Positions 44,431 through 53,572 are shown, counted from the first letter of the stretch. The stretch is DNA of 64,000 bases from Candidatus Peregrinibacteria bacterium (GCA_018648865.1 JABGQH010000009.1:26142-90141); one strand, 5' to 3'. Program-made: numbers and translations. Notes: generated from the sequence alone by a model not told the origin.

Positions 44431-46668
44431 ATGGCGCTTTCTTATTTGCATATCGTTATTCCACAGGGAAACCCAAATTCTCCTAAGTTAGAATCAAAAT
44501 GGCAGGAGTTGTTAATTGCTCTAAGAAATACGATTACAGGTGAAAGGTTTTCATTTGAGTATTTTGGAAACGAACAATATACATATTTTTATGTAGTTTC
44601 TAAAAAGAAGTACCAAGGAACCATAGAGGGTCGAATATACTCTTCGTTCCCAGATGCAGAAATATATGAAGTAAGTGATTACACTAGCAAGTTTAATCCA
44701 GAAAAAAGTGGATTTGCTGGGACACAGGTATCTCTATCAGAAAAAGATGTTTATCCAACTAGAACATACGAACAATTTGAGGAAGACAGCATGGCACCAT
44801 TCTTTTCAGTGGTTTCTAAGATAGAAAGTGGTGAGCAAGTTTGGACTCAAATAATTGTAGAGCCGCATGACGATACAGGTAGATATCATTTAAGAAGGAA
44901 TTTTAGGTATTGGCTGGTTAGAATGAAAAAGTTCTTTTCTGTGCGGGATAGATTAAGGAAGGAAGGATTGAAGGGAATAAATGCAGTAAGATTTGATATG
45001 GCAAAAGATAAAGAAAAAACAAAACCATTCAAGGTAAGTATCAGATGTTGCTACATTGCGAAAGATTCAGAAATAGCAAAAAGAAAGCTCCGCTCTGTAG
45101 TTAATAGCTTTTATCAATTCAATGATTCAGATATTAATTCATTTGAATCTTCTAGGTACTCAACTTCCGATAAATTCATTGATAATTACAAAAACAGAAA
45201 GCACGCAAAGACATTCATATTAAGTGCTAAGGAATGTGCAACCATATATCACTTACCAAATGCGGACTTTACTCCACATATAGTTCATGTACTTGCTCGC
45301 AAATCAGATCCTCCTAGAGATCTACCAAGAAAAGGAGAGAAAGAAGTAAGTGCTTTTGGTGTTACCAATTACCATAACAACTTTGTTCCATTTGGTATAA
45401 AGAGAGAGGACAGAAGGAGACATTTGTATTGTGTAGGTAAGTCTGGATCTGGAAAAAGTAAATTATTGGAACTATTGATTAATACAGACATAAAAGATGG
45501 TCACGGTGTTGCTGTCTTGGATCCTCATGGTGATTTAGTAGATGCAATACTTAAGCTAATCCCAGAGGAAAGGAAAGATGATGTAGTTTTGTTAGATCCA
45601 GGTGATATAGATTTTCCAATTGCGTTTAACCCACTTCAACAAGTTGATGAGGCATACAAAATGCAATTAACAATTGGATTCTTAGATATTTTCAAGAAGC
45701 TATTTGGAGATAACTGGACATATAGATTGGAGCACGTGCTTAGATATACAACTCTAGCTTTGTTAGACAGCCCTAATACTACAGTCTTAAGCATACTTAA
45801 GATGCTTACAGACAAGAACTACAGACAAAAGATTGTTTCTAGGATCAACGATAATGTTGTTAAGAGTTTCTGGGTTAGCGAGTTTGCTGCATGGAGTGAA
45901 AAGTACGATGCTGAAGCAATTACACCACTGCTAAATAAAGTTGGGCAATTAGTAGCAACAAACATGGTTAGGAACGTAATTGGTCAGCCAGAAACAAAGT
46001 TTGATATCAGAGAGATAATGGACAACAAGAAAATACTTCTTATGAAAGTATCCAAGGGACTACTCGGAGAAGAAAACTCAGCTCTAGTAGGATCAATGAT
46101 TATCACAAAGATGTATCAGGCTGCAATGAGTAGGGCAGATACTGCAGAGGCAGATAGACCTGATTTCTACTTTTATGTAGATGAGTTCCAGAACTTTGCC
46201 ACAGACACATTTTATGAAATCTTATCTGAAGCTAGAAAGTATCATCTTAATTTAACAATCGCTCATCAATATATGGGACAGTTGAGTGATAAGATTAGGC
46301 AAACAGTATTCGGTAATGTTGGTTCTATGATTAGCTTCCGTGTTGGAGCAGAGGATGCAAAGATTCTATCAGAGGAGTACAGTCCTATCTTTAACGAGCG
46401 CGATATTATTAATCTTGGTGTACGTGAGTTCTACACAAAGATGTCCATAGATGGAGAAATTAGAGAAGCTTTCTCTGGCAGAACCATGGATGCTCCAGTT
46501 CCTACAAATGATATATCTAAAGAAATAAGAGAATTATCTCGAAAGAAATATTGTGAACCAAAAGCAAATGTAGAAGTAATGTTAAAGAAATGGGATGAAG
46601 CAGCTTCTGCAGAAGCAACAGAAGAAGAAATGGCAGTAGAAGAAAAGTTTGAGGAGCCAATATTGTAA
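44431..46668 (+). CDS. HerA/VirD4-like ATPase (T4SS coupling-protein type)
   Basis: A P-loop motor of the FtsK-HerA-VirD4 class. An N-terminal alpha/beta region (about 1-310) precedes the ATPase core: Walker A VGKSGSGKSKLLELL, the strand AVLDPHGDLVDAIL, Walker B FYVDEFQNFATD, and the sensor segment LTIAHQYMGQLSDKIRQTVFGNVG. No membrane span is evident, unlike true VirD4. Similar proteins are widespread in this phylum and may serve DNA uptake, conjugation or pilus-like systems. I use ATG 44431; the ORF-track TTG is one codon earlier. It follows the cysteine-rich array by 110 bp on the same strand; a functional link is possible but unproven. Confidence 0.85.
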   Translation: MALSYLHIVIPQGNPNSPKLESKWQELLIALRNTITGERFSFEYFGNEQYTYFYVVSKKKYQGTIEGRIYSSFPDAEIYEVSDYTSKFNPEKSGFAGTQVSLSEKDVYPTRTYEQFEEDSMAPFFSVVSKIESGEQVWTQIIVEPHDDTGRYHLRRNFRYWLVRMKKFFSVRDRLRKEGLKGINAVRFDMAKDKEKTKPFKVSIRCCYIAKDSEIAKRKLRSVVNSFYQFNDSDINSFESSRYSTSDKFIDNYKNRKHAKTFILSAKECATIYHLPNADFTPHIVHVLARKSDPPRDLPRKGEKEVSAFGVTNYHNNFVPFGIKREDRRRHLYCVGKSGSGKSKLLELLINTDIKDGHGVAVLDPHGDLVDAILKLIPEERKDDVVLLDPGDIDFPIAFNPLQQVDEAYKMQLTIGFLDIFKKLFGDNWTYRLEHVLRYTTLALLDSPNTTVLSILKMLTDKNYRQKIVSRINDNVVKSFWVSEFAAWSEKYDAEAITPLLNKVGQLVATNMVRNVIGQPETKFDIREIMDNKKILLMKVSKGLLGEENSALVGSMIITKMYQAAMSRADTAEADRPDFYFYVDEFQNFATDTFYEILSEARKYHLNLTIAHQYMGQLSDKIRQTVFGNVGSMISFRVGAEDAKILSEEYSPIFNERDIINLGVREFYTKMSIDGEIREAFSGRTMDAPVPTNDISKEIRELSRKKYCEPKANVEVMLKKWDEAASAEATEEEMAVEEKFEEPIL

Positions 46669-46719
46669 TCGGATCTTGAAATTAGAAGTAAATTACTTTT
46701 TATAAAAGTAAGTACCCCT

Positions 46720-46800
46720 TCATTCCGCTTTGCGGAACTTCGGAGCACACAGTATCTTGCGACTCACTGCGTCGCTACGCTCCTTGCTTGTCTGCAATTC
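46720..46800. repeat. GC-rich hairpins after the ATPase gene
   Basis: TTCCGC-TTT-GCGGAA and short GCGACGC-type inverted repeats form a GC-rich island between the ATPase gene and the tRNA-Ser-linked repeats. No gene is seen. Confidence 0.4.
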
Positions 46801-46812
46801 AACTGTGGCGGA

Positions 46813-46897
46813 GCCATGTAGTAAGAACTTTCTCGTTTTTGTTGTATTTATTGGCCTGCCATGTAGTGAACGAACGAAGTGAGTTCTACTACATGGC
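46813..46897. repeat. 45-nt repeats 3' of tRNA-Ser(TGA)
   Basis: Two copies of GCCATGTAGT (46813 and 46858) are 45 nt apart, and the inverse ACTACATGGC (46888-46897) overlaps the tRNA 3' end, forming a hairpin with the nearer copy. The same unit is repeated downstream of tRNA-Ser(GCT). Confidence 0.75.
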
Positions 46898-46984
46898 GGA
46901 GAGAGAGGGATTCGAACCCTCGAGACCCTGTAAGAGCCTAACGGTTTTCAAGACCGTCGCCATCGACCACTCGGCCACCTCTCC
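46894..46984 (-). tRNA. tRNA-Ser (anticodon TGA)
   Basis: Minus-strand GGAGAGG pairs with TCTCTCC (one G-U), discriminator G, encoded CCA. Anticodon loop CTTGAAA between ACGGT-type arms gives TGA; a long variable arm and T-loop GTTCGAATC are present. A TATAAT box lies 6 nt upstream (46991-46996). Decodes UCA and related serine codons. Confidence 0.95.
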
Positions 46985-47060
46985 AAAACAATTATAAAGC
47001 AAAAATTGACCAATGTCTTCAATAGTTTCTAAATTTCGATTAATATTATATGACTAAGAA

Positions 47061-47116
47061 GACCACTTTACCCCGCACTTGAGCGAAGCTCATAGTGTAG
47101 GGTCGGCCACCTCTCC
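47061..47116 (-). pseudogene. tRNA-Ser(TGA) 5' fragment split by a hairpin
   Basis: On the minus strand 47116-47103 repeats the first 14 nt of the tRNA-Ser(TGA) gene exactly; a 36-nt insert follows that folds as CACT-a-TGAGC-TTC-GCTCA-AGTG flanked by CCC/GGG; then the tRNA resumes for 6 nt (GTGGTC, 47066-47061) and diverges. The split is in the D-loop. An extended -10 TGcTATAAT lies 7 nt before the fragment (47124-47129), so the fragment has its own promoter. Confidence 0.8.
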
Positions 47117-47159
47117 ATAAGGCATTATAGCAATAATAGAAGATTTAGTCTCTAAATAT

Positions 47160-49487
47160 TTATGAAAGATTTTCTTCTATCTTCTTAATTAAATCATCAT
47201 TAGTTGGCATGTTGTCCTTAGGGCACTCTCTATTTGCCCAGAATTCTCTAAGTGAATCACAATATCCTTTTTCGGTTAGTAATTTACTTACGAATGGCTT
47301 TGCTGAATTTTTGAATCTACTGTTTTTCAGATTATTAGAGATTTCAGAGATAGCTGTAACAAAAGCATCTTCTCCTCCACAAACTTCTGTTCTTACCTCA
47401 TCTTCTATAGCATTTTGAATACTCTCTGGATCTATTCCTGCCATAAAGTATAAATCTTTAGCTTTTGCAGATGGGAAATATCTATTAACTCCAAGCTTGC
47501 GCACTGAACAAGGCAAATTAAAGTCAGCAACAATATCAGAAACATGAGAAGCTAATCCACCTTCATTATTATGATCTTCTACAACTATTAGGTGACCTGT
47601 TTCTATTGCTGCCTGAATTATACTTGCTGAATCAATTGGTCTAACACAAGAGATATTTAGTACACGGACCTTTACTCCATCTGACTCTTTGCTTAGCTCA
47701 TCTGCAGCTTCTACTGCGCTATGCACAGGTATACCAGTAGCAATTACAGTAACTTGATCAGTGGTATCACCATTACCTCTAATCAAATCTGCTTTTCCAT
47801 CAAAAATATAATCTGAACTGTAAATTACTGATCCATCTGGTGATTTAAGTTGTTCGTGTCCATCTCTAGGGAAAAATGTATAAACACTCTCTTCTCCTTT
47901 TGCACTTATTTCTATAGCACGCTCTGCCATTGCAGCAGCTTGATTACAATCTGCAGATAGCCACACTTGTGTGTGATCCAATGGAATGTTTAAGTAATTT
48001 CTTTCTTGGTGGGTTTCTCCATCTTCTCCAACACTTAGACCAGTGTGAGTACAATCATGAATTACTCCGCATTTAGTATGACCACAATTGATATCAATCA
48101 ATCTAGCATTTGCTCTAGCCTCGTTTGTTCCAAATGCAGAGAACGTATATGTAATTGGCAATAATCCTGTTTGTCTCATGCCAGCTGCCATCATATACAT
48201 GTTTGCCTCTGCAACTCCTACGTTTATTATTCTTTCTGGTAGCTCTTTCTCTATTGCACTAAATCCACCAGAACCTGCTAAATCTGCATGTAATACTAAA
48301 ATACGATCATCTGCTTTCATCAAATTTAATACATGAACTGCTCCAAAGTCTTTTCTAGCAGCTCCTTTTGCATCTGTGATTGTTCTTTTGTAGCCAGAGC
48401 TATTAAGCTTTTCCATATCTAATTTAACTAATATATTTGTTTCTACAGATGGATTTGCTTCGTATCTCTTTTGCTCCTTTCCTCTAAACTCTTCATATGA
48501 TTTTATCAAATCATTTAGAGGTGGTAATTGAGCTAGAGCTTTTTCTGCTTCTTCATCTGTAAGTGGTGCACCATGGTAATTCTTACCACCTGTATTAGAT
48601 GCTTCTTCCATGAAATCAATTCCATTACCCATGGTTGTGTAATAACAAACAAATATTGGTTTGCCTTTACCTACTAAGTCATTAACTGTCTTTAAGGCAG
48701 TAGACACTTGATCAGGATTATTCCCATCCTGCACTTCTATAACTTGCCATCCAGCTGCTACTGCCATTGCAGAAAAATCAGATGCAAAAACCTCTGTAGC
48801 TGCAGTACTTAATTGAATATCGTTAAAGTCTCCATGAACTACCAAGTTATCTAGTTTTAGATTAGAGGCTAATCGAAATGCCTCATAAACTTGTCCTTCT
48901 TGTGCGTCTCCATCTGCAAGTATCACATCTACAATTCCTTTCTTGTTCTGATGTTTTAGTCCAAATGCAACACCTAAAGCATTAGATGGCCCTTTTCCAA
49001 GAGGCCCAGTTCCAAAAGGAATAGATCCAATACCAGCTTCGACGTGGCCTGGTAGTCCATCTGGAGTTCTAAATGTCTCTATAATACTATTTGGGCTATT
49101 TAAACGTTTGTCGTCTGCTCCTCTTCCAAATAACCATTCTAATCCATATGCCAAGATAGATAAGTGTCCTGCACTCATTCTTAATGGCTGATCTACAGAT
49201 AGGTCTCGTTCCTTATTAATAAAATATCCCAGAGTAAAAGCAGATAGTGATCCACCAGGATGACCAGAACTATGAGCTCTAGGTGCCTGTACAGCCAAAT
49301 GACACAGAATATTTTCTGCGATTTGGTACTGCTTGGCTTCCTCTTCAGTTAGAGAAATGGCTTCATTTGGCCCTATCCATATAGAGTCAACTTGCTCACT
49401 AGTTTCTAAAATTCGTTGGCAAGACATTGGAACAGTCTTGACATCTTTTCCAATTAATGTGGATTTGTCTGGTCTTTGAACGGGCAT
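47160..49487 (-). CDS. tkt: Transketolase
   Basis: Thiamine-diphosphate enzyme that moves two-carbon units between sugar phosphates in the non-oxidative pentose phosphate pathway. N-terminal half: HSSGHPGGSLSAF, and the ThDP motif ADGDAQEGQ...LDNLVVHGDFN. Central pyrimidine domain: VGVAEANMYMMAAGMRQTG (catalytic Glu) with the preceding ADLAGSGGF. C-terminal domain from about residue 590 (VTVIATGIPVHSAVEAADEL). At 775 aa it is longer than standard transketolase (about 660), partly by a 60-residue N-terminal extension. It is near transaldolase, 6PG dehydrogenase and a ROK kinase. Confidence 0.9.
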   Translation of the reverse strand: MPVQRPDKSTLIGKDVKTVPMSCQRILETSEQVDSIWIGPNEAISLTEEEAKQYQIAENILCHLAVQAPRAHSSGHPGGSLSAFTLGYFINKERDLSVDQPLRMSAGHLSILAYGLEWLFGRGADDKRLNSPNSIIETFRTPDGLPGHVEAGIGSIPFGTGPLGKGPSNALGVAFGLKHQNKKGIVDVILADGDAQEGQVYEAFRLASNLKLDNLVVHGDFNDIQLSTAATEVFASDFSAMAVAAGWQVIEVQDGNNPDQVSTALKTVNDLVGKGKPIFVCYYTTMGNGIDFMEEASNTGGKNYHGAPLTDEEAEKALAQLPPLNDLIKSYEEFRGKEQKRYEANPSVETNILVKLDMEKLNSSGYKRTITDAKGAARKDFGAVHVLNLMKADDRILVLHADLAGSGGFSAIEKELPERIINVGVAEANMYMMAAGMRQTGLLPITYTFSAFGTNEARANARLIDINCGHTKCGVIHDCTHTGLSVGEDGETHQERNYLNIPLDHTQVWLSADCNQAAAMAERAIEISAKGEESVYTFFPRDGHEQLKSPDGSVIYSSDYIFDGKADLIRGNGDTTDQVTVIATGIPVHSAVEAADELSKESDGVKVRVLNISCVRPIDSASIIQAAIETGHLIVVEDHNNEGGLASHVSDIVADFNLPCSVRKLGVNRYFPSAKAKDLYFMAGIDPESIQNAIEDEVRTEVCGGEDAFVTAISEISNNLKNSRFKNSAKPFVSKLLTEKGYCDSLREFWANRECPKDNMPTNDDLIKKIEENLS

Positions 49488-49686
49488 GATTATCGGGGAA
49501 ATTTGTGACGTATTCTAGTGTATGTTTAATTTCTTCTCAATGCTACTGGCTTAATCAGAAGAGAATTTTCTTTTTACTGCAAGTTGCGCTTCTTGACCTG
49601 ATATAAAACAGCGGTAACCTTGTGTTCTTCGCGGATTTAACCGCAATTACTTTGATGTGTTATCTTTGATTTCTACCCCTCATTTT
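49488..49686. other. Intergenic region upstream of tkt
   Basis: About 200 bp. A small hairpin GCGG-ATTTAA-CCGC and a TTGACC sequence with a TAACCT 16 nt later could drive the short ORF that follows. Nothing else is recognised. Confidence 0.35.
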
Positions 49687-49785
49687 ATGAGAATAAAATC
49701 CAAAAGTGCCTCAAGTCGTTCACTTATCGGAATAAATGTATCTGTAATCGTATTACTTTCTTTAATGATGTTGGTAGCTGGATAA
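49687..49785 (+). CDS. Putative 32-residue membrane peptide
   Basis: Missed by the ORF track. ATG at 49687 encodes a basic, serine-rich N-terminus (MRIKSKSASSRS) followed by one hydrophobic helix ending in AG, stopping one base before the convergent peptidase-like gene. It resembles the peptide at 25853 in size, charge layout and position. Confidence 0.4.
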   Translation: MRIKSKSASSRSLIGINVSVIVLLSLMMLVAG

Positions 49786-49786
49786 A

Positions 49787-50437
49787 TTAAACCTTCTTGC
49801 TAAGTACCAAAACTAAATTATCTCCGTTTTCTATTTCTTCTTTTACTCCCGTCCAATTATGGATGGAGTTTAGGAGTGTATCGAATTCATATTCATACCC
49901 TTCTCCTCTACGTGTACCAGGGTCATTAGTGATGAAATGGGTATCTGTGTAACCAGTGATAACTAACATGTGATACCAAGGCCCTTCACCCGAAAAATAA
50001 GGATTGTCTAATTTTCTACCTGCTGCAGGAACTATAATTGGATTCCCTTCATCTATACTATTTTTTAAATCATCAATCGATGGATTAACTACGATAGCTG
50101 CTAGGTAATCAAAATAAGTTACAGAGATCTCCGCAAGCTCTTGAATTGTAACGTCTTCGGGATACTGATTTTTAGATTCCCATCTAAGTAGAGACAAAAG
50201 TTCACTATTTGCAGATTCTGGATTCATATCTTTGTTTTCAAAGAAGTTATGAACCATTAACAAAGACATCTCTTCACATGCTTCTTGGTAAGGATCATCC
50301 CAGTTCGCAAATGGGGCTTGTGATGAAAAGGGGACTCCTAGAACATTTGAGTTTTGTTCATTTTCTTTTTCAGATTGAATAGTTGAGCAGGAGCTCAGCA
50401 AGAATACACAGGTAATTAGTAGTGATAATTTATTCAT
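49787..50437 (-). CDS. C39-like cysteine peptidase lipoprotein
   Basis: A lipoprotein signal peptide with lipobox LLSSC gives an anchored extracytoplasmic protein of about 200 residues. The domain looks like the peptidase C39-like family: opening GVPFSSQAPFANWDDPYQEACEEMSLLM (Cys nucleophile in EACEE), then the histidine in GPWYHMLVITGY and the aspartate-containing ITNDPGTRRGEGYEY. The role is unknown; family members include bacteriocin-processing and wall-associated peptidases. The divergent transaldolase start is 83 bp away. Confidence 0.8.
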   Translation of the reverse strand: MNKLSLLITCVFLLSSCSTIQSEKENEQNSNVLGVPFSSQAPFANWDDPYQEACEEMSLLMVHNFFENKDMNPESANSELLSLLRWESKNQYPEDVTIQELAEISVTYFDYLAAIVVNPSIDDLKNSIDEGNPIIVPAAGRKLDNPYFSGEGPWYHMLVITGYTDTHFITNDPGTRRGEGYEYEFDTLLNSIHNWTGVKEEIENGDNLVLVLSKKV

Positions 50438-50520
50438 ATATAAATTTAAGGGGAGATCTTTGCTTCAATGATAGGTGGCCTATGTGGTATACTATACAGC
50501 GTATTCCCACATACTTAACA

Positions 50521-51162
50521 ATGAAACTTTTCCTAGATACAGCAAATATTGCTTACGTAGAAGAAATCGCATCATGGGGTGTATTAGATGGAGTAACTAC
50601 TAATCCGTCTTTAGTCGCAAAAGAAGGTGCTGACTTCGAAAAGACAGTTAAAGCAATGGGGGATTTGGTTCCATGTGTTTCAGCTCAAGTTACTGCAACA
50701 GATTCGCAAGAGATGATTAAGCAGGGTGAACAGTATGCAAGCTGGCATAAGAATGTTTATGTAAAAGTTCCAATGACAGTAGAGGGTCTAAAAGCTCTTA
50801 CATATTTCAGAGAAAAGGGCATTAGAACAAACACAACACTTATATTTTCAGCTAACCAAGCAATACTTGCTGCAAAAGCTGGAGCAAACATTATTTCTCC
50901 ATTCATTGGTCGTTTAGATGATGCAGGGCAAGATGGAATGGGACTAATCGCAGAAATTATGCAGATCTGGAATAACTATAATTTCGATACAGAAGTTCTA
51001 GTCGCTTCAACCAGACACCCAAGACATATTGTGGAAGCTGCAGAACTTGGTGCTCATATAAGCACTATTCCATATGCACTTTTCAAAAAACTTCCAAATC
51101 ATCCATTAACAGATAGTGGAATTATTAAGTTTCAAGAAGACTGGGAATCAGTAAAGCAGTAA
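50521..51162 (+). CDS. Transaldolase, TalC/FSA-type
   Basis: The 213-residue product belongs to the small transaldolase/fructose-6-phosphate aldolase group. MKLFLDTANIAYVEEIASWG is the family start; motifs GVTTNPSLVAKEG, the Schiff-base lysine in NVYVKVPMTVEG, TTLIFSANQAILAAKAGA, SPFIGRLDD and VLVASTRHPRH follow. I reject the longer ORF-track start (50422). A TGtgGTATACT promoter lies about 28 nt upstream. With transketolase, it completes the non-oxidative pentose phosphate reactions here. Confidence 0.93.
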   Translation: MKLFLDTANIAYVEEIASWGVLDGVTTNPSLVAKEGADFEKTVKAMGDLVPCVSAQVTATDSQEMIKQGEQYASWHKNVYVKVPMTVEGLKALTYFREKGIRTNTTLIFSANQAILAAKAGANIISPFIGRLDDAGQDGMGLIAEIMQIWNNYNFDTEVLVASTRHPRHIVEAAELGAHISTIPYALFKKLPNHPLTDSGIIKFQEDWESVKQ

Positions 51163-51176
51163 TACAGTACTTATTT

Positions 51177-51251
51177 AGCTTTGAGCTCTAAGCTATGAGC
51201 TTTAAGTATTTTACTTAGGCTGAGAGCTTAAAGCTTAAGTCTTATAGCTTT
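51177..51251. repeat. Dispersed AAGCTT-rich repeat, copy 2 (inverted)
   Basis: The reverse complement of this segment matches the repeat at 29059-29126 in order and sequence over several blocks. It lies between transaldolase and gnd, and the gnd promoter begins right after it. Confidence 0.7.
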
Positions 51252-51280
51252 CTGATTTGTTGCAGTGTTACACTGATGCC

Positions 51281-52687
51281 ATGGATTCTCTTGGCATAAT
51301 CGGCCTTGGCACTATGGGAGCAAGTCTTGCTCGTAATGCAGCTAGAAATGGAGTTAAGGTTGTTGTATATAATAGGACGAAGCAGAAGACAGATGAATTT
51401 ATAAAGTTTCACTCAAAGGAAGGGGATTTTGTTGCAGTTTCTAATTATAAAGAATTAGTAAAAGAGCTAAAGCCACCAAGATCCATATTGCTTATGGTTA
51501 AAGCTGGTGATGCGACTGATGCTGTAATTTCTGATTTGATTCCTTTATTAGAGAAAAACGACATTATAATTGATGCGGGGAACAGTCATTTCTCAGATAC
51601 TGATAGAAGAGATTCAGAGCTTAAAGAGAAAGGCATTGAGTTTATTGGAATGGGAGTAAGTGGAGGAGAAGAAGGCGCTCTAAAAGGCCCTAGTATGATG
51701 CCTGGATGCAGTAAGACTGCTTATAAGACCCTCGAGCCACTCCTTAGTAATATGTCTGCAAGAGACTCAGATGGTGGCAGATGCTTAACCCATGTAGGAG
51801 AAGGAGGTTCAGGCCATTTTGTAAAAATGGTACATAACGGAATTGAATATGGTGTTATGCAAATTATTGCAGAGAGTTATGACTTACTAAAAACTCTTGG
51901 GGAATGTTCCAATGAAGATTGTGCAGATATCTATGAATCTTGGAACGAAACAGGTGAGCTAGCTTCTTATCTTTTAGAGATTACTTCTAACATACTTAGG
52001 AAAAATGATGAGATAAAAGCTGGATTATTGATTGATAAAATTAAAGATAGTGCAAAACAAAAGGGTACTGGCAAATGGACTACCCAAACAGCGCTAGATC
52101 TTGGCATTGCTGTACCGACAATAACCGCAGCAGTGGATGCCAGAATAATTTCTGGATCAACACAGGATAGAAAGATTAGAAGTGTTCTTCCTATAGTAGT
52201 AGACGAGACTGAACCTATACCAAAGCCTATGAAGTTTCGTTCAGCTGTAAGGTCTGCAGTAGAACTTTCAATATTCTGTGCATATAGACAAGGGTTTGAT
52301 CTAATAAGAAAAGCAAATGAGGAATTTGGTTGGAATATTGATTTAAGCGAAGTTGCTAGAATTTGGCAGGGTGGTTGTATTATTCGTGCTGTATCCCTTA
52401 GAAAGTATCAACAGCTTTATAACAAAGATAAAAAACAATCTACAATTGCTAGGGAATACTTTGAGAGTCGCTTCGCAGGTGAAAGACAAATTAGCTGGAG
52501 GCAAACTGTAGAAATGGGACAAAGTTATGGAATACCAGTACCAGCTATGGCTGCATCTCTATCTTATTATGATGCCTTTGCTAAGAGCAGCCTCCCACAA
52601 AACCTAGTTCAGGCACAGCGTGATTATTTTGGATCTCACACATATGAAAGGACTGACAAAAAAGGATCATTTCATACTGAGTGGTAA
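51281..52687 (+). CDS. gnd: 6-phosphogluconate dehydrogenase
   Basis: Oxidative decarboxylation of 6-phosphogluconate to ribulose 5-phosphate with NADP reduction. Start at MDSLGIIGLGTMGASLARN (51281) puts the Rossmann motif at the N-terminus and has TGtTACACT 6 nt upstream (51269-51274), so the ORF-track start is too long. Motifs: MVSGGEEGALKGPSMMPG-like sequence, catalytic Lys and HN in HFVKMVHNGIEYGVMQ, and the C-terminal YFGSHTYER. Length 468 aa is normal. No glucose-6-phosphate dehydrogenase is in the window. Confidence 0.95.
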   Translation: MDSLGIIGLGTMGASLARNAARNGVKVVVYNRTKQKTDEFIKFHSKEGDFVAVSNYKELVKELKPPRSILLMVKAGDATDAVISDLIPLLEKNDIIIDAGNSHFSDTDRRDSELKEKGIEFIGMGVSGGEEGALKGPSMMPGCSKTAYKTLEPLLSNMSARDSDGGRCLTHVGEGGSGHFVKMVHNGIEYGVMQIIAESYDLLKTLGECSNEDCADIYESWNETGELASYLLEITSNILRKNDEIKAGLLIDKIKDSAKQKGTGKWTTQTALDLGIAVPTITAAVDARIISGSTQDRKIRSVLPIVVDETEPIPKPMKFRSAVRSAVELSIFCAYRQGFDLIRKANEEFGWNIDLSEVARIWQGGCIIRAVSLRKYQQLYNKDKKQSTIAREYFESRFAGERQISWRQTVEMGQSYGIPVPAMAASLSYYDAFAKSSLPQNLVQAQRDYFGSHTYERTDKKGSFHTEW

Positions 52688-52693
52688 TTTAAT

Positions 52694-53566
52694 TTAAACT
52701 TGAGTTAACAATGCAGCCCCACGTACAGCCGCATCCTTAAGCTCAGCGATTTTTAGGACTGGAACTGGCGTACCAGGTAAAAGCCAATTTTTTAACTCCG
52801 TTTCAATCTTGCTTAGGTGTGGCCCTAGCGCTCTACCAGCGCTTCCGCCAAAAACAATTACAGATGGATCTAGTGTATGAATCAGATTGGTACAGAGCCA
52901 TGTTATTTCTTTGTAAATTTCTGGGTGCATGAATTCACAAACTTCTCCTTGTAGGTATTCATCTGGATTTGAGGCATCTACACATCTTTTACCCATAGCA
53001 GTTCCAGACAAAAACTGCTCAACCTCTCCTCTTATATGGGATTCAATTGCTTCCTTATAAGGAACTTGACCCGGCCTAAGTAGCATATGTCCAAATTCAC
53101 CTGCATAACCTGTGTGACCATGAAAAAGTTTTTCATTAATCACAATTCCTCCTCCAACTCCAGTCCCCATTGTTATCCCAATCATTATTTTGTGCCCCTT
53201 GCCTACTCCTTCAAGCGCCTCTGCTAGGGCAAAGCAATTTGCATCATTATCTACAGTTATTGGTAGATCTGTAGAGTCAGAGAGTAAATCGATTAATGAA
53301 ATATTATCGCTCCCTGGAATGTTTGGCATTTTTAAAATTCTTCCTGTTCCAGTTTGAACTAATCCAGGTACTCCAATTCCTATTCCAGCTGTGTCATCAG
53401 TTTTTAATGTATCAATGATTTTCTTAATCTCTGTCACGACATTATCAAAACCATTTGATGCATTAGTATCAATTTTAATTTCTTCTTCATTCACAAGTGG
53501 ATCTCCACTAAACCTTGCTGCAGCAATTTTAGTTCCTCCAATATCGATTCCAATTACAGATGTCAT
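52694..53566 (-). CDS. ROK family sugar kinase (glucokinase-like)
   Basis: ATP-dependent hexose kinase of the ROK group. Phosphate-1 motif GIDIGGTKIAAARF, PNIPG, catalytic DNDANCFALAEAL and GTGVGGGIVI are clear. The usual ROK zinc motif CxCGxxGCxE is absent; the corresponding region is HTGYAGEFGHMLLRPGQVPYKE. So specificity is uncertain, though feeding glucose 6-phosphate to the adjacent pentose phosphate genes is plausible. Start ATG has TGcTACAGT 6 nt upstream (53573-53578). Divergent from the P-type ATPase. Confidence 0.85.
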   Translation of the reverse strand: MTSVIGIDIGGTKIAAARFSGDPLVNEEEIKIDTNASNGFDNVVTEIKKIIDTLKTDDTAGIGIGVPGLVQTGTGRILKMPNIPGSDNISLIDLLSDSTDLPITVDNDANCFALAEALEGVGKGHKIMIGITMGTGVGGGIVINEKLFHGHTGYAGEFGHMLLRPGQVPYKEAIESHIRGEVEQFLSGTAMGKRCVDASNPDEYLQGEVCEFMHPEIYKEITWLCTNLIHTLDPSVIVFGGSAGRALGPHLSKIETELKNWLLPGTPVPVLKIAELKDAAVRGAALLTQV

Positions 53567-53572
53567 ACAGAT

